Position numbers and translations under genes: made by a program. A stretch of 17,995 nt of DNA, taken from DASZGI01 sp035938995. Its GTDB lineage: Bacteria > Actinomycetota > Actinomycetes > Streptomycetales > Catenulisporaceae. Numbering within the stretch: the stretch's first letter is position 1; each line of letters opens with the position of its first letter. Shown one piece after another: positions 1 through 6,994 of the stretch. The stretch spans positions 1-17,995 of the forward strand of contig NZ_DASZGI010000051.1 of NCBI RefSeq assembly GCF_035938995.1, given 5' to 3'. The notes under the pieces are model-generated. The model was not told the DNA's origin. It made no database searches and saw only the letters and a list, made by a program, of their open reading frames with translations.

Positions 1-106
1 GACCAAACCCGAGATCATGCGCTGCCTCAAGCGCTACCTCGCCCGCGAGGCCTACTACCTGATCAAACACGACACCGAACAACGCTCACTGCCCACCCCC
101 ACTTGA
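1..106 (+). CDS. IS110-family transposase, C-terminal end (partial)
   Basis: The reading frame is open from the left edge of the window and ends at TGA 104-106, leaving 34 residues. The visible part reads KPEIMRCLKRYLAREAYYLI and then a short polar tail. The pattern RCLKR-x-x-A-R-x-x-Y matches the conserved C-terminus of IS110/IS1111-type transposases (Tnp_20 domain, DEDD/Ser chemistry). Only the tail is inside the window, so it cannot be said whether the element is intact. IS110 elements normally lack terminal inverted repeats, so the inverted repeat starting 16 bp downstream at 122 is not obviously part of it. Identification rests on a short motif; another transposase family is possible. 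Confidence 0.6.
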   Translation, partial: TKPEIMRCLKRYLAREAYYLIKHDTEQRSLPTPT

Positions 107-121
107 CACACAGGAGAGCAT

Positions 122-178
122 CCGCCCTCCGCTCCGCGGCCTGGAACGCGCCGGACGCCTCCTCGCTGCGCTGCGGGG
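122..178 (+). repeat. Long inverted repeat, left copy
   Basis: These 57 bp are the exact reverse complement of 4772-4828, as far as I can read. The similarity continues imperfectly inward to about 197: a shared CGAGCGCCGG block lies at 4759-4768 on the right and, inverted, at 182-191 on the left. The copy lies 16 bp after the transposase stop codon and points toward the 348-4668 gene group. Inside the extended element, GCGCCGG and CCGGCGC could form a 7-bp stem. The remaining sequence of the gap (198-347) shows no convincing gene or signal. Confidence 0.85.
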
Positions 179-347
179 GCGACCGGCGCTCGGAAAGGTC
201 CTGTCCCAGCAGAGCGATCCAAGCCACGTTCCCGTTGGATATCCGAGCCGCAGCCACACCGCGCCTGGGAGGTCGTTGCTGTCTGTGACCTTGCCCCGTT
301 GAGCGACCGCCAGCCTGCTCGTCAGCTTCCCGTGGGTCGTCCGACAG

Positions 348-1070
348 TCAAGTGCGCTGCTCTTTGAACCGCCTTGAAAGTGCCGGGATCGCCTCAATTT
401 GATCTCTGCGAAGATTGTTCTGGATGATGCCCGCCGGTCGCCGCGGATTACCGCAGCGGATGAGTCGGCTAGGCGTCGCGATGACATCGACGCGGAAGTC
501 GTATGGCGCTTCGGGGATGTCGTCATCAATGACCTGGAGATCGTGCACGGTCGTAACGATCACCGTGGCGTCGGTGACGAGGCCGGCTTCAATGAGGAGC
601 GCGACCTCGAGGTCTGAGTAGCCTGCACCCTTGCCGAGGCGAGCGCCGGACTGATTGACCGCTACGCAGCCGCAAACGACAACGTCGACGGATTGCATGT
701 CCTCGATGGCGGCCCGCTGTGCGTGATCCGCAGCGGTCCGCGGATCCGCGGCGGCTTCCGACGACAAGTCGAGTGTGTGCGGATCCAGAAGGAAGAACGG
801 CTTCTCGGCAGCCATGCGGGGTACCGCCATATACACACGCTTACCTTCGCTGAGTGCGCGAGCCCGCACCGGCAGCTGCGGCCAGTCCGGGTTCGCCTTA
901 ACAGTGCGGGCGTCACGCCATACTTCGGTGCTAGCGAGCAGGTCAGCAGCGCGATCGGCGCCTTGGAAGTTCGGGATACGGCCGCGCACGTCGGGCGGCA
1001 CGACGCCTTCGTGGTCGAGCAGCGCCCAGACTCGTTCCCTGATGGCCTGTTTCTCGTCGTTGAAAGTCAC
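348..1070 (-). CDS. 5-formyltetrahydrofolate cyclo-ligase-like protein (COG0212 family)
   Basis: A 240-residue protein of the 5-formyl-THF cyclo-ligase / MTHFSD fold. The fold's nucleotide-binding glycine motif is visible at about 145-153 as LGKGAGYSD, followed by LEVALL. True cyclo-ligases usually have a GxGGGYYDR-type motif here. The GKGxGYxDLE form is what I know from the COG0212 paralogues, for which the classical activity has been doubted and a link to thiamin metabolism proposed, so the reaction is left open. A GTG start at 1070 is preferred because AAGGAG (1083-1078) sits 7 nt upstream. A TTG at 1088 would extend the frame but would put that ribosome-binding site inside the gene. The gene follows the XRE gene by 14 nt and is almost surely co-transcribed with it. 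Confidence 0.8.
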   Translation of the reverse strand: MTFNDEKQAIRERVWALLDHEGVVPPDVRGRIPNFQGADRAADLLASTEVWRDARTVKANPDWPQLPVRARALSEGKRVYMAVPRMAAEKPFFLLDPHTLDLSSEAAADPRTAADHAQRAAIEDMQSVDVVVCGCVAVNQSGARLGKGAGYSDLEVALLIEAGLVTDATVIVTTVHDLQVIDDDIPEAPYDFRVDVIATPSRLIRCGNPRRPAGIIQNNLRRDQIEAIPALSRRFKEQRT

Positions 1071-1084
1071 GGCCGATCTCCTTG

Positions 1085-2251
1085 TCAAACGGACGCCATC
1101 AGGGCAATGAGGCGGTCGTCGATGTCATGAACCCAGGGCTCATTACGCCAACGGCGTAGCTCTCGGCCCGCGCTGAAGACAAGGTTGAGACCTGCCCCAC
1201 CTCGCGTGCGCTCCACGGCGTCGATGGCTTTGTGCATCGTGGCGGACGCTTCGTCGAGCTTGCGCTGGCGGACCAGGGACAGGGTGAGGTTACTCAGGGC
1301 GATAGCCTGCCGCTTCGTTTTTCCGGAGTGTGCGCTCACGGTGTCACGTAGGACGGGTTCCGCGCGGTCAGGTTGTCCGAGGAAGAGGTAGCAGGAGCCA
1401 GCCAGTCGATTGAACTCGTCCACGGTGTAGCTGCCAGCCGCGACATCGCACTCATCCACGCGATCTAATTGCGTTTCGGCGTTCAGCAGCGCCGATTCGC
1501 AGTCCTTGACGTTGCCTCTCATCGCGTGCCCTTCCGCTGCGTGGAGGAGGCTGAGTCCGGCCAGCGACGGGCTGTGAACGCTGGCCAGGGCGGCGGACTG
1601 TTCGGCGAGGTCGACGCCCTTGCCAGCGTTCTTTTCGCCGTACAGGGCGATATAGCTCTTACGTAGAGTGGCATACGCCTCGCCAGCGGGATCTCTTATC
1701 TGACGTGCTGCCTGAATCGCCTCGTCGAAATGGGCGTACGGTCCGGCCTGGTCTCGGCGCTGGCTGGCATCCCAGATGACTTGGCCCATGAAGATGGCCG
1801 ATTCCGACTCCACTCCGAGCAGCACTCGTCTGACGTGGCTATCCCTGGCGTGTTCGCGCAAGTAAGAGACCTGCCCGTGGACTTGCCCCGCCGGTCCGAG
1901 GAGCGCGGCAGACGGAACCTCATCGTATGACTTGTCGAGTTGGTGAATGCGCTCACGCAGATGACCCACCGCCACAAGATCGGCTGATGCAGGATGCTCA
2001 AGCAGGTAGGTCATGCGCTCGTCCGGTTTACGTCCGACGAACACCACGTCCTCCAGCAGCGTTTGAAGATCGCTCGGAGCGATTTTCAGCGCCTGCGCGA
2101 GCTTCGGGCGTACCCACGGTTGAGGATCGGTCTCGGCGGATTCCCAGCGGCCAACCGTCGACCGTTCGACACCCAGAACGTGGGCCAAGCCCTCTTGGCT
2201 GAGGCCGACGGCTCGACGGAACTGGGCAAGGCGCACCCGTTTGCTTGGCAC
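1085..2251 (-). CDS. XRE-family regulator with TPR-like C-terminal region
   Basis: A 388-residue cytosolic DNA-binding protein. Residues about 6-62 form a Cro/C1-type helix-turn-helix (LSQEGLAHVLGVERSTVGRWE). The rest is alpha-helical and alanine-rich, with repeated pairs of helices resembling tetratricopeptide repeats (about 150-380), a common sensor/partner-binding layout in actinomycete XRE regulators. The GTG start at 2251 is chosen because AAAGGGGG (2265-2258) precedes it by 6 nt and because the HTH begins right after; an upstream ATG at 2299 would add 16 residues with no homology sense. It heads a two-gene unit with the cyclo-ligase-like gene and is divergent from a second XRE-TPR gene at 2529. 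The ligand is unknown. Confidence 0.85.
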   Translation of the reverse strand: MPSKRVRLAQFRRAVGLSQEGLAHVLGVERSTVGRWESAETDPQPWVRPKLAQALKIAPSDLQTLLEDVVFVGRKPDERMTYLLEHPASADLVAVGHLRERIHQLDKSYDEVPSAALLGPAGQVHGQVSYLREHARDSHVRRVLLGVESESAIFMGQVIWDASQRRDQAGPYAHFDEAIQAARQIRDPAGEAYATLRKSYIALYGEKNAGKGVDLAEQSAALASVHSPSLAGLSLLHAAEGHAMRGNVKDCESALLNAETQLDRVDECDVAAGSYTVDEFNRLAGSCYLFLGQPDRAEPVLRDTVSAHSGKTKRQAIALSNLTLSLVRQRKLDEASATMHKAIDAVERTRGGAGLNLVFSAGRELRRWRNEPWVHDIDDRLIALMASV

Positions 2252-2326
2252 GTTCTGCCCCCTTTCGATTGCTGGGATAGACCTTAGGATATCAATCAAA
2301 TCTCCATCTCCGCAGGCTAGACGGCC

Positions 2327-2359
2327 TTCTGCCGCATTTCTGCGTCATTTCTGCTGCGG
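2327..2359. repeat. Three phased TTCTGC direct repeats in divergent intergenic region
   Basis: TTCTGC occurs at 2327, 2338 and 2349, exactly 11 bp apart; the first two units read TTCTGCNNCAT. A weaker TTTCGC follows at 2360. The spacing is about one helical turn, so all copies face the same side of the DNA. They lie between two divergent XRE genes, 76 bp from one start codon and 170 bp from the other, where an operator for either regulator would be expected. Confidence 0.5.
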
Positions 2360-2439
2360 TTTCGCTGTGGTCGGATGCCAGCCGCCGCGGCTTTGATGAA
2401 GTCCGTCGGCCCCGCGCCGAGGTGATCAACGGCCACCAT

Positions 2440-2469
2440 CTGACCACTCTCAACGAGCACCGGTATATC
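2440..2469 (+). promoter_or_regulatory. Candidate promoter for second XRE gene
   Basis: CTGACC (2440-2445) and TATATC (2464-2469) are separated by 18 bp, a fair match to a housekeeping sigma-70-type promoter. Transcription would begin near 2476, about 50 nt before the GTG start. A small inverted repeat, TCGAC-5-GTCGA, lies between this site and the gene (2485-2499). The assignment is by inspection only. Confidence 0.35.
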
Positions 2470-2528
2470 CGACATCGCACATGCTCGACCTTGTGTCGAC
2501 AGTCCGATCGCAACCAAAGGATCCTGGC

Positions 2529-3830
2529 GTGACAGTTCCCGTCGACCGGCGCCTCCCCAACGCGACGCTTCGGGCCCTCCGTACGGCCCTGCGCATGAGC
2601 CAGAGCGAATTCGCCGCAGCGATCCGTCACGCGGGCGATGCGCTCGGCGAGCCGAATACCGCGAACAAGCGGTTGGTCCAGAAATGGGAGTCGGGCGAAC
2701 ACGCGCACTGTCGTCCCCACTACCGCCGAGCCCTCCAGTCCGTGACCAGAATGCCCTTCGACCAGCTCGGGTTCCGTCTCGCCGGAGACGACGCGTCGGC
2801 GAGGCCGTCGAAAGCGGTCGGCTCGCCCTTTGAGAATCGTGATCTCGTGCGCGGGGAGAGTCTGGCGTCCGTCGGGGAGCCGTGCGAGCGGCTGCGCTTC
2901 GCGCTCGAGCGCCCCGGTCAGGCGGACCTCGAAGAAATCGCGTTGGTTGAGACTGCGACCACACAGCTCTTCGATCTGGAGCACCACCGACCGGCTCGCT
3001 TGCTGCTGCCCGCGGCGCGGCGACACTTGGAAGACGTCTCGGCTCTACTGTCCGGCACCCGGCGCGAGACGTTGCGCCGTCGTCTCGCCTTGACCGGTGG
3101 GCGGACGGCCGCGCTCATCGGCTGGCTTATGTTCGATCTCGGTGATGCAGATTTCACCTTCCGCTACTGGGATGCCGCGCTTGCTGCGGCGCGCCATGCG
3201 GGGGACGGGCCATTGCTGGCGTGCGTGCTGACATACCAGTCCTACGCGGCCGCCGAACGCGGCGACCCGGCCACGGCTTGGCAACTGGCGCACTCTGCAG
3301 TCGCGCACGCGGGCCCGGATCCGAGGGCACGCTCTTGGATGGCCGCACGCGCTGCCGAAGAGGCCGCCCGACTCGGAGAGCACCGTGCCGCCCTCGCCGA
3401 ACTCGACCTGGCGATGCAGTTGGGCAGCACCTTGACCACGCCCGCACCTGATGAACCCTCAATGCCGTGGACCCGGTTCTTCTACCGCGCCATGTTGGGT
3501 GCGATAGCCGCGAACGTTCACGGCCGCCTCGGCAACATTCCACAAGCCCGCGATGCGGCTGCCTGGGCTCTTCGCACGCTGACCAGTGAAAGGGTGAAAG
3601 CGCGCGCGCTCGTGCTCGCGGAAGTCGCCTGTGCATACGCACGTGCCGGCGAGATCGAGATCGCGGTCGAAAGCGCCCACCAAGCGGCCGACCTGACCGA
3701 GCAGCTGGAGATCACCCTCGCTTACCGCCGCCTGCGCACGCTGATCCCGATGTTGTCTCCTTATTCCACTTCGGCGGCTGTTCGAGAGTTGTTCACCAGG
3801 CTCAGCTCTGATCTGCCGCAGACGCGTTAG
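2529..3830 (+). CDS. XRE-family regulator with TPR-like domain (second copy)
   Basis: A 433-residue regulator. The helix-turn-helix at about 12-75 is split by an insertion rich in charged and small residues (RHAGDALGEPNTANKR) between the second and recognition helices, ending in LVQKWESGE. This variant is frequent in actinomycete XRE proteins. From about 150 on, the chain is a series of helical hairpins typical of TPR or related repeats. The GTG start at 2529 follows AAAGGA by 7 nt; the longer frame from 2481 lacks a ribosome-binding site. It is divergent from the other XRE-TPR gene and opens a plus-strand group with the recombinase-like protein and HATPase. The paired divergent regulators may control each other, which is inferred from layout only. 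Confidence 0.85.
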   Translation: MTVPVDRRLPNATLRALRTALRMSQSEFAAAIRHAGDALGEPNTANKRLVQKWESGEHAHCRPHYRRALQSVTRMPFDQLGFRLAGDDASARPSKAVGSPFENRDLVRGESLASVGEPCERLRFALERPGQADLEEIALVETATTQLFDLEHHRPARLLLPAARRHLEDVSALLSGTRRETLRRRLALTGGRTAALIGWLMFDLGDADFTFRYWDAALAAARHAGDGPLLACVLTYQSYAAAERGDPATAWQLAHSAVAHAGPDPRARSWMAARAAEEAARLGEHRAALAELDLAMQLGSTLTTPAPDEPSMPWTRFFYRAMLGAIAANVHGRLGNIPQARDAAAWALRTLTSERVKARALVLAEVACAYARAGEIEIAVESAHQAADLTEQLEITLAYRRLRTLIPMLSPYSTSAAVRELFTRLSSDLPQTR

Positions 3831-3880
3831 TTGTGCCGGCTCCTGCAACTACCCACGCCTCCAGAAAGCTGATACGCATC

Positions 3881-4264
3881 ATGAATGTCTTTCGAAAGGC
3901 CGCGATCCTCCTCCCTGAGGCCGGCCCGGGCAGCGACGCCGCGACTTTGTCCGCGCAATATGTGGCATGCCAGCTCTATGCTGCGAACAATGACCTGAAT
4001 GTCGTCGGCCGTATTCAGACCGCATCCGATGCCACATCCACCGGCATTCCTCCGCACCACGAATTGGCGGTAATCGGTCGAGACGACTTCGAGGTCGTTC
4101 TGGCTGTGAACCCCGACCGCTCGCGTAGCCTGAGTAGCCAGTTCGTTGCCGCCGTCGAGCAACTGCGAGCGGAGGGCTGCGACGTCTTAGTGGTCGACGA
4201 ATGGAAACAGAACAGGGGTCCGATGCGACTCGTGCCTGCGGAGCGCGGCGAGGTTTCACGATGA
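3881..4264 (+). CDS. Small protein resembling a serine-recombinase catalytic domain, active site lost
   Basis: A 127-residue protein (GTG at 3833 would give 143; neither start has a clear ribosome-binding site, and ATG 3881 places the first beta strand at the N-terminus). By eye it follows the resolvase/invertase N-terminal fold. A first strand AAILL stands where YxRVSTdxQ is expected. It is followed by a helix ending QLYAANNDLNVVG (like the Q..C..YA...GW.VV segment), then FEVVLAVNPDRSRSL (like fDvvlv.klDRlsRsl) and a helix AAVEQLRAEGCDVLVVDE (like l.elL...Gv.lvsv.e). The catalytic Arg/Ser motif is replaced by LPEAGPG, so it should not cut DNA. Leu at 4187-4189 uses the rare TTA codon. The stop overlaps the HATPase start (ATGA), so the two are translationally coupled. 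The fold call is moderate; function unknown. Confidence 0.55.
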   Translation: MNVFRKAAILLPEAGPGSDAATLSAQYVACQLYAANNDLNVVGRIQTASDATSTGIPPHHELAVIGRDDFEVVLAVNPDRSRSLSSQFVAAVEQLRAEGCDVLVVDEWKQNRGPMRLVPAERGEVSR

Positions 4265-4668
4265 ATCCCGCGCTTCAAGAACGAACCAGGAAGTTCGACG
4301 CCCCGGCCAGTGCGACGAGTGTGCGGCGGCTGCGACACCGGGTCGCCGAGGCTCTCGGGGATTGGGGCATCGTAGATCGAGCCGACGACGTAATCCACTC
4401 ATGTGCAGAGATCCTCGCCAACGCACTTGCCCACGGTCAGACGGAAGTCCTAACGGTGCATTTGGATGCAAGGGACGGCTGGCTGCGCCTGACGGTGCCC
4501 GACAACAATCCTTATCCGCCGTACCCTGCCGACGCCGATCGAGACGACGAGGATGGCCGCGGCGTGATGCTGATGACCGCACTCGCGGACGCTTGGGGAT
4601 TCAGAGCTGCCGATGACGGCAAATGTGTGTTTGCTGAGTTCGATATCAGTAGCTATGCGTCCAAGTAG
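4261..4668 (+). CDS. RsbW/AbaA-type HATPase (anti-sigma-like ATP-binding protein)
   Basis: A 135-residue GHKL ATPase-fold protein. The N box is at 50-59 (E50, N54, H58 in EILANALAHG), a G1-like region starts at D81 (VPDNNPYPP), and the G2 box is DGRGVMLMTALADAWGF near 98-114. Single-domain proteins of this type act as anti-sigma factor kinases (RsbW, SpoIIAB) or, in Streptomyces, as the HATPase partners of WhiJ-like XRE regulators. No sigma factor or antagonist gene is nearby, so the partner is more likely one of the adjacent regulators or the recombinase-like protein. The ATG at 4261 overlaps the previous stop by 4 nt, with GCGAGG 8 nt upstream. A possible bldA dependence of the operon follows from the TTA codon in the upstream gene. 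Confidence 0.85.
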   Translation: MNPALQERTRKFDAPASATSVRRLRHRVAEALGDWGIVDRADDVIHSCAEILANALAHGQTEVLTVHLDARDGWLRLTVPDNNPYPPYPADADRDDEDGRGVMLMTALADAWGFRAADDGKCVFAEFDISSYASK

Positions 4669-4771
4669 GTAGATCGAGATGGTGTGCAGCGCTCATATGC
4701 TCCTGCGCCGACGTCAAGGCCAGGGGAGTTGTAGACCGGAGGCGAGGTGGGGCTTTTCGAGCGCCGGGAGG

Positions 4772-4828
4772 CCCCGCAGCGCAGCGAGGAGGCGTCCGGC
4801 GCGTTCCAGGCCGCGGAGCGGAGGGCGG
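4772..4828 (-). repeat. Long inverted repeat, right copy
   Basis: This is the inverted partner of 122-178, identical over 57 bp, with weaker similarity extending left to about 4753. It lies between the HATPase stop and the end of ptsI. The pair encloses the five-gene regulatory group at 348-4668. The rest of the 4669-4950 gap holds no convincing gene; a weak CCGGC-GAAC-GCCGG hairpin at 4846-4859 could serve as a ptsI terminator on the minus strand. Confidence 0.85.
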
Positions 4829-4950
4829 GCGGGCGGGACTCAGCACCGGCGAACGCCGGGCCAGCCGCAGGCGGAAGCGAAGCATCAGCGCGCGCGGACG
4901 GCCGAGCGCCAGCGAGGCCAGAGCACGCGCGTCGGTACCCGAGGTGGGCC

Positions 4951-6603
4951 TCAGCGAGACAGTGCCTCGGCGGCCAGCTCTTGGCACCGCGCGAGGGTGT
5001 GCTCGGCGAGGGCGGCGCGGACTTCGGGGATCGCCGCGGGGGCCATCGACAGCGAGGTGACGCCGAGGCCCACCAGGACGGGGGCGAGCTTCGGGTCCGC
5101 CGCGGCTTCACCGCACACGCCCACCGGTTTGCCGGTGGCCTTGCCGGCGATGCCGGTCAGCTCGATCAGTTTGAGCACCGCCGGATGCCAGGGGTCCTGG
5201 AGCGCGCCGAGAGCACCCAGCATTCGGTCGGCGGCCAGCGTGTACTGGGCCAGGTCGTTCGTGCCCAGGGAGGCGAAATCCACGGCGTCCAGGACCGCGT
5301 GCGCGCCGAGGGCCGCGGCGGGTACCTCGATCATCACGCCGACCCGGGTCAGGCCGTGCGCGCGGGCCCGGTCGGCGAACCACTTTGCGTCGCTGGCGTC
5401 GGCCACCATGGGCGCCATGACCCACAGCTGCGCCTCGGACTGTTCCGCGGCGGCTGCCAGGGCCCTTAGCTGGGTGTCGAGTAGGTGCTGGTGTTCGCCC
5501 CGGAACGCGCGCAGGCCGCGGACGCCCAGCGCCGGGTTCGGCTCGTGACCCAGCGGCAGGAAGGGCAGCGGCTTGTCCGCGCCGGCGTCGAGGGTTCGGG
5601 CCACCACGCGCTTGCCGGGGAAGCCGTCCAGCACCGCCTTGTATGCCTCGACCTGGGTCTCGAATGTCGGCGGCGTCGCCGAGCCCAGATACAGGAACTC
5701 GGTGCGGAACAGGCCGACGCCTTCCGCGCCCGCCTTCACCGCCTTGTCGACGTCGGACGGGCCGCCGATGTTCGCCAGGAGGGCGATAGGGACCCCGTCG
5801 GCGGTGCGGCAGGGGCCAGTCGCTGTTTGGCTGTGGACGGCGCGCTGGGCCCGTTCAGCGAGCTCTGTGAGGGCTTCCTCGGTGGGATTCGGCGTCACCG
5901 TCCCGGCTGCTGCGTCGACGAGGACGGGGGTGCCGTCGGCAAGGGTTCGTGCTCCGGCCACCCCGACCACGGCGGGGATGCCGCGGGCGCGGGCCAGGAT
6001 CGCCGTGTGGCTCGTGGGACCGCCCTCCTCGGTCACCAGGGCCAGGACCTTGTCCAGGTCGAGCAGGGCGGTGTCTGCGGGGGCCAGGTCCCGGGCCACG
6101 AGGATGAAGGGGTCTGCGCGGTCCGGAACGCCCGGCATCGGCACCCCGCTCGCGACCGCGATCGCCCGGGCGGCTATGTCGTCGAGGTCGCCGACCCGCT
6201 CGGCCAGGTAGCCGCCGGCTCCCGCGAGCGCCGCCCGATATTCGCCGAACGCGTCGAATATCGCGCGCTCGGCGGTCAGCCCGACGCCGGTGAGCGCGTC
6301 GATCCGCTCCGCCAGCTCGGGGTCCTGAGCCATCAGCGCCTGCGCCTCCAGCACGTCCGCCGCCTCCGGCTGGCCCAGCTGATCGCGGGCGAGCGCGGCG
6401 CGGCGGCGCAGTTCCGCGGCGACCGCCTCAAGGGCGCCGGCGGCGCGTCCGGCCTCCCGCTCCGGTGGTCCGTCCGGCCGCGCACCGTGTTCCGGCTCGG
6501 CCGGGCGGTCGGCCATGCAGGCCACCCGGCCCGCCACGGCGCGTCCGCCGACCCCCAGGCCGTGCAGGACGCCCGGGTCGGGCCGCGGGTCGGCCGGCGC
6601 CAT
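4951..6603 (-). CDS. ptsI: PTS enzyme I, phosphoenolpyruvate-protein phosphotransferase
   Basis: A 550-residue cytosolic enzyme that autophosphorylates from PEP and passes phosphate to HPr. The length is near the 555-575 usual for the family. Phospho-acceptor His199 lies in GGPTSHTAILAR. The C-terminal TIM-barrel PEP-binding domain shows GVGLFRTEFLYL, GVMIEVPAAA and SLGTNDLAQYTLAADR, and the catalytic Cys near 497 is in GVCGEAAADP. The N-terminal HPr-binding helical part is present but rich in Ala/Arg/Glu. The ATG at 6603 is 2 nt after the HPr stop, so the two are coupled, and it is the last gene of the leftward EIIB-EIIA-HPr-EI unit. Confidence 0.95.
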   Translation of the reverse strand: MAPADPRPDPGVLHGLGVGGRAVAGRVACMADRPAEPEHGARPDGPPEREAGRAAGALEAVAAELRRRAALARDQLGQPEAADVLEAQALMAQDPELAERIDALTGVGLTAERAIFDAFGEYRAALAGAGGYLAERVGDLDDIAARAIAVASGVPMPGVPDRADPFILVARDLAPADTALLDLDKVLALVTEEGGPTSHTAILARARGIPAVVGVAGARTLADGTPVLVDAAAGTVTPNPTEEALTELAERAQRAVHSQTATGPCRTADGVPIALLANIGGPSDVDKAVKAGAEGVGLFRTEFLYLGSATPPTFETQVEAYKAVLDGFPGKRVVARTLDAGADKPLPFLPLGHEPNPALGVRGLRAFRGEHQHLLDTQLRALAAAAEQSEAQLWVMAPMVADASDAKWFADRARAHGLTRVGVMIEVPAAALGAHAVLDAVDFASLGTNDLAQYTLAADRMLGALGALQDPWHPAVLKLIELTGIAGKATGKPVGVCGEAAADPKLAPVLVGLGVTSLSMAPAAIPEVRAALAEHTLARCQELAAEALSR

Positions 6604-6605
6604 CC

Positions 6606-6872
6606 TCAGCCCTCGAGGTCCGCGCTCAGCAACGCCTCGAGCTCGTCGAGGGTCGCGTCGGCCCCAGTCCCGTCCGCGGCGATCGTCACCGCGTCCCCGC
6701 AGCGCACGTCGAGGCCGAGCACGGCCAGGATGGAGCGGGCGCTGACCGGGTCCTTGCCCTCCTTCGCGATGGTCACCGAGACCGGCGCGGCGCTGGCGGC
6801 CTTGACGAAGACCGCCGCCGGGCGGGCGTGCAGGCCCACCCGCGACGCCACGGTGACAGTTCGCTCTGGCAT
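6606..6872 (-). CDS. ptsH: PTS phosphocarrier protein HPr
   Basis: An 88-residue small carrier, the usual HPr length. The active-site His15 is in GLHARPAA, and the second conserved segment VSARSILAVLGL (Ser47) aligns with the Ser46 region of Firmicute HPr. Regulation by HPr kinase is not expected in actinomycetes. The ATG at 6872 is fixed by GAGGAG (6885-6880) 7 nt upstream. A longer frame reaching 7448 on this strand is only a shadow of the EIIA gene. The gap to EIIA (6873-6994, 122 bp) is longer than others in the cluster and could hold an internal promoter; I see no clear one. Confidence 0.95.
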   Translation of the reverse strand: MPERTVTVASRVGLHARPAAVFVKAASAAPVSVTIAKEGKDPVSARSILAVLGLDVRCGDAVTIAADGTGADATLDELEALLSADLEG

Positions 6873-6994
6873 TGTTCGGCTCCTCACTCGAGCTGCGTAC
6901 ACGTCATCTCCAGGCGGACGAGCCGATGGTACGCGTCGCGGGCCAAGCGCAGTCGAGCCCGCTTGGAACAGGCCGGATAACGGTCGGTGCACGT

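Noticed and set aside
348..4668. Toxin-antitoxin or phage-defence reading of the XRE genes
   Set aside because: Both XRE proteins are long TPR regulators rather than short antitoxins, and no nuclease, toxin or known defence effector is visible in the group.
4728..4740. TAGACC half-site resembling a DasR element near the end of ptsI
   Set aside because: Only one half matches and it lies downstream of genes on both sides, so a regulatory role is not supported.
4679..5548. Open frames on the plus strand across the right inverted repeat
   Set aside because: They overlap ptsI antisense; the repeat-derived peptide appears because the repeat lacks stops, not because it is coding.
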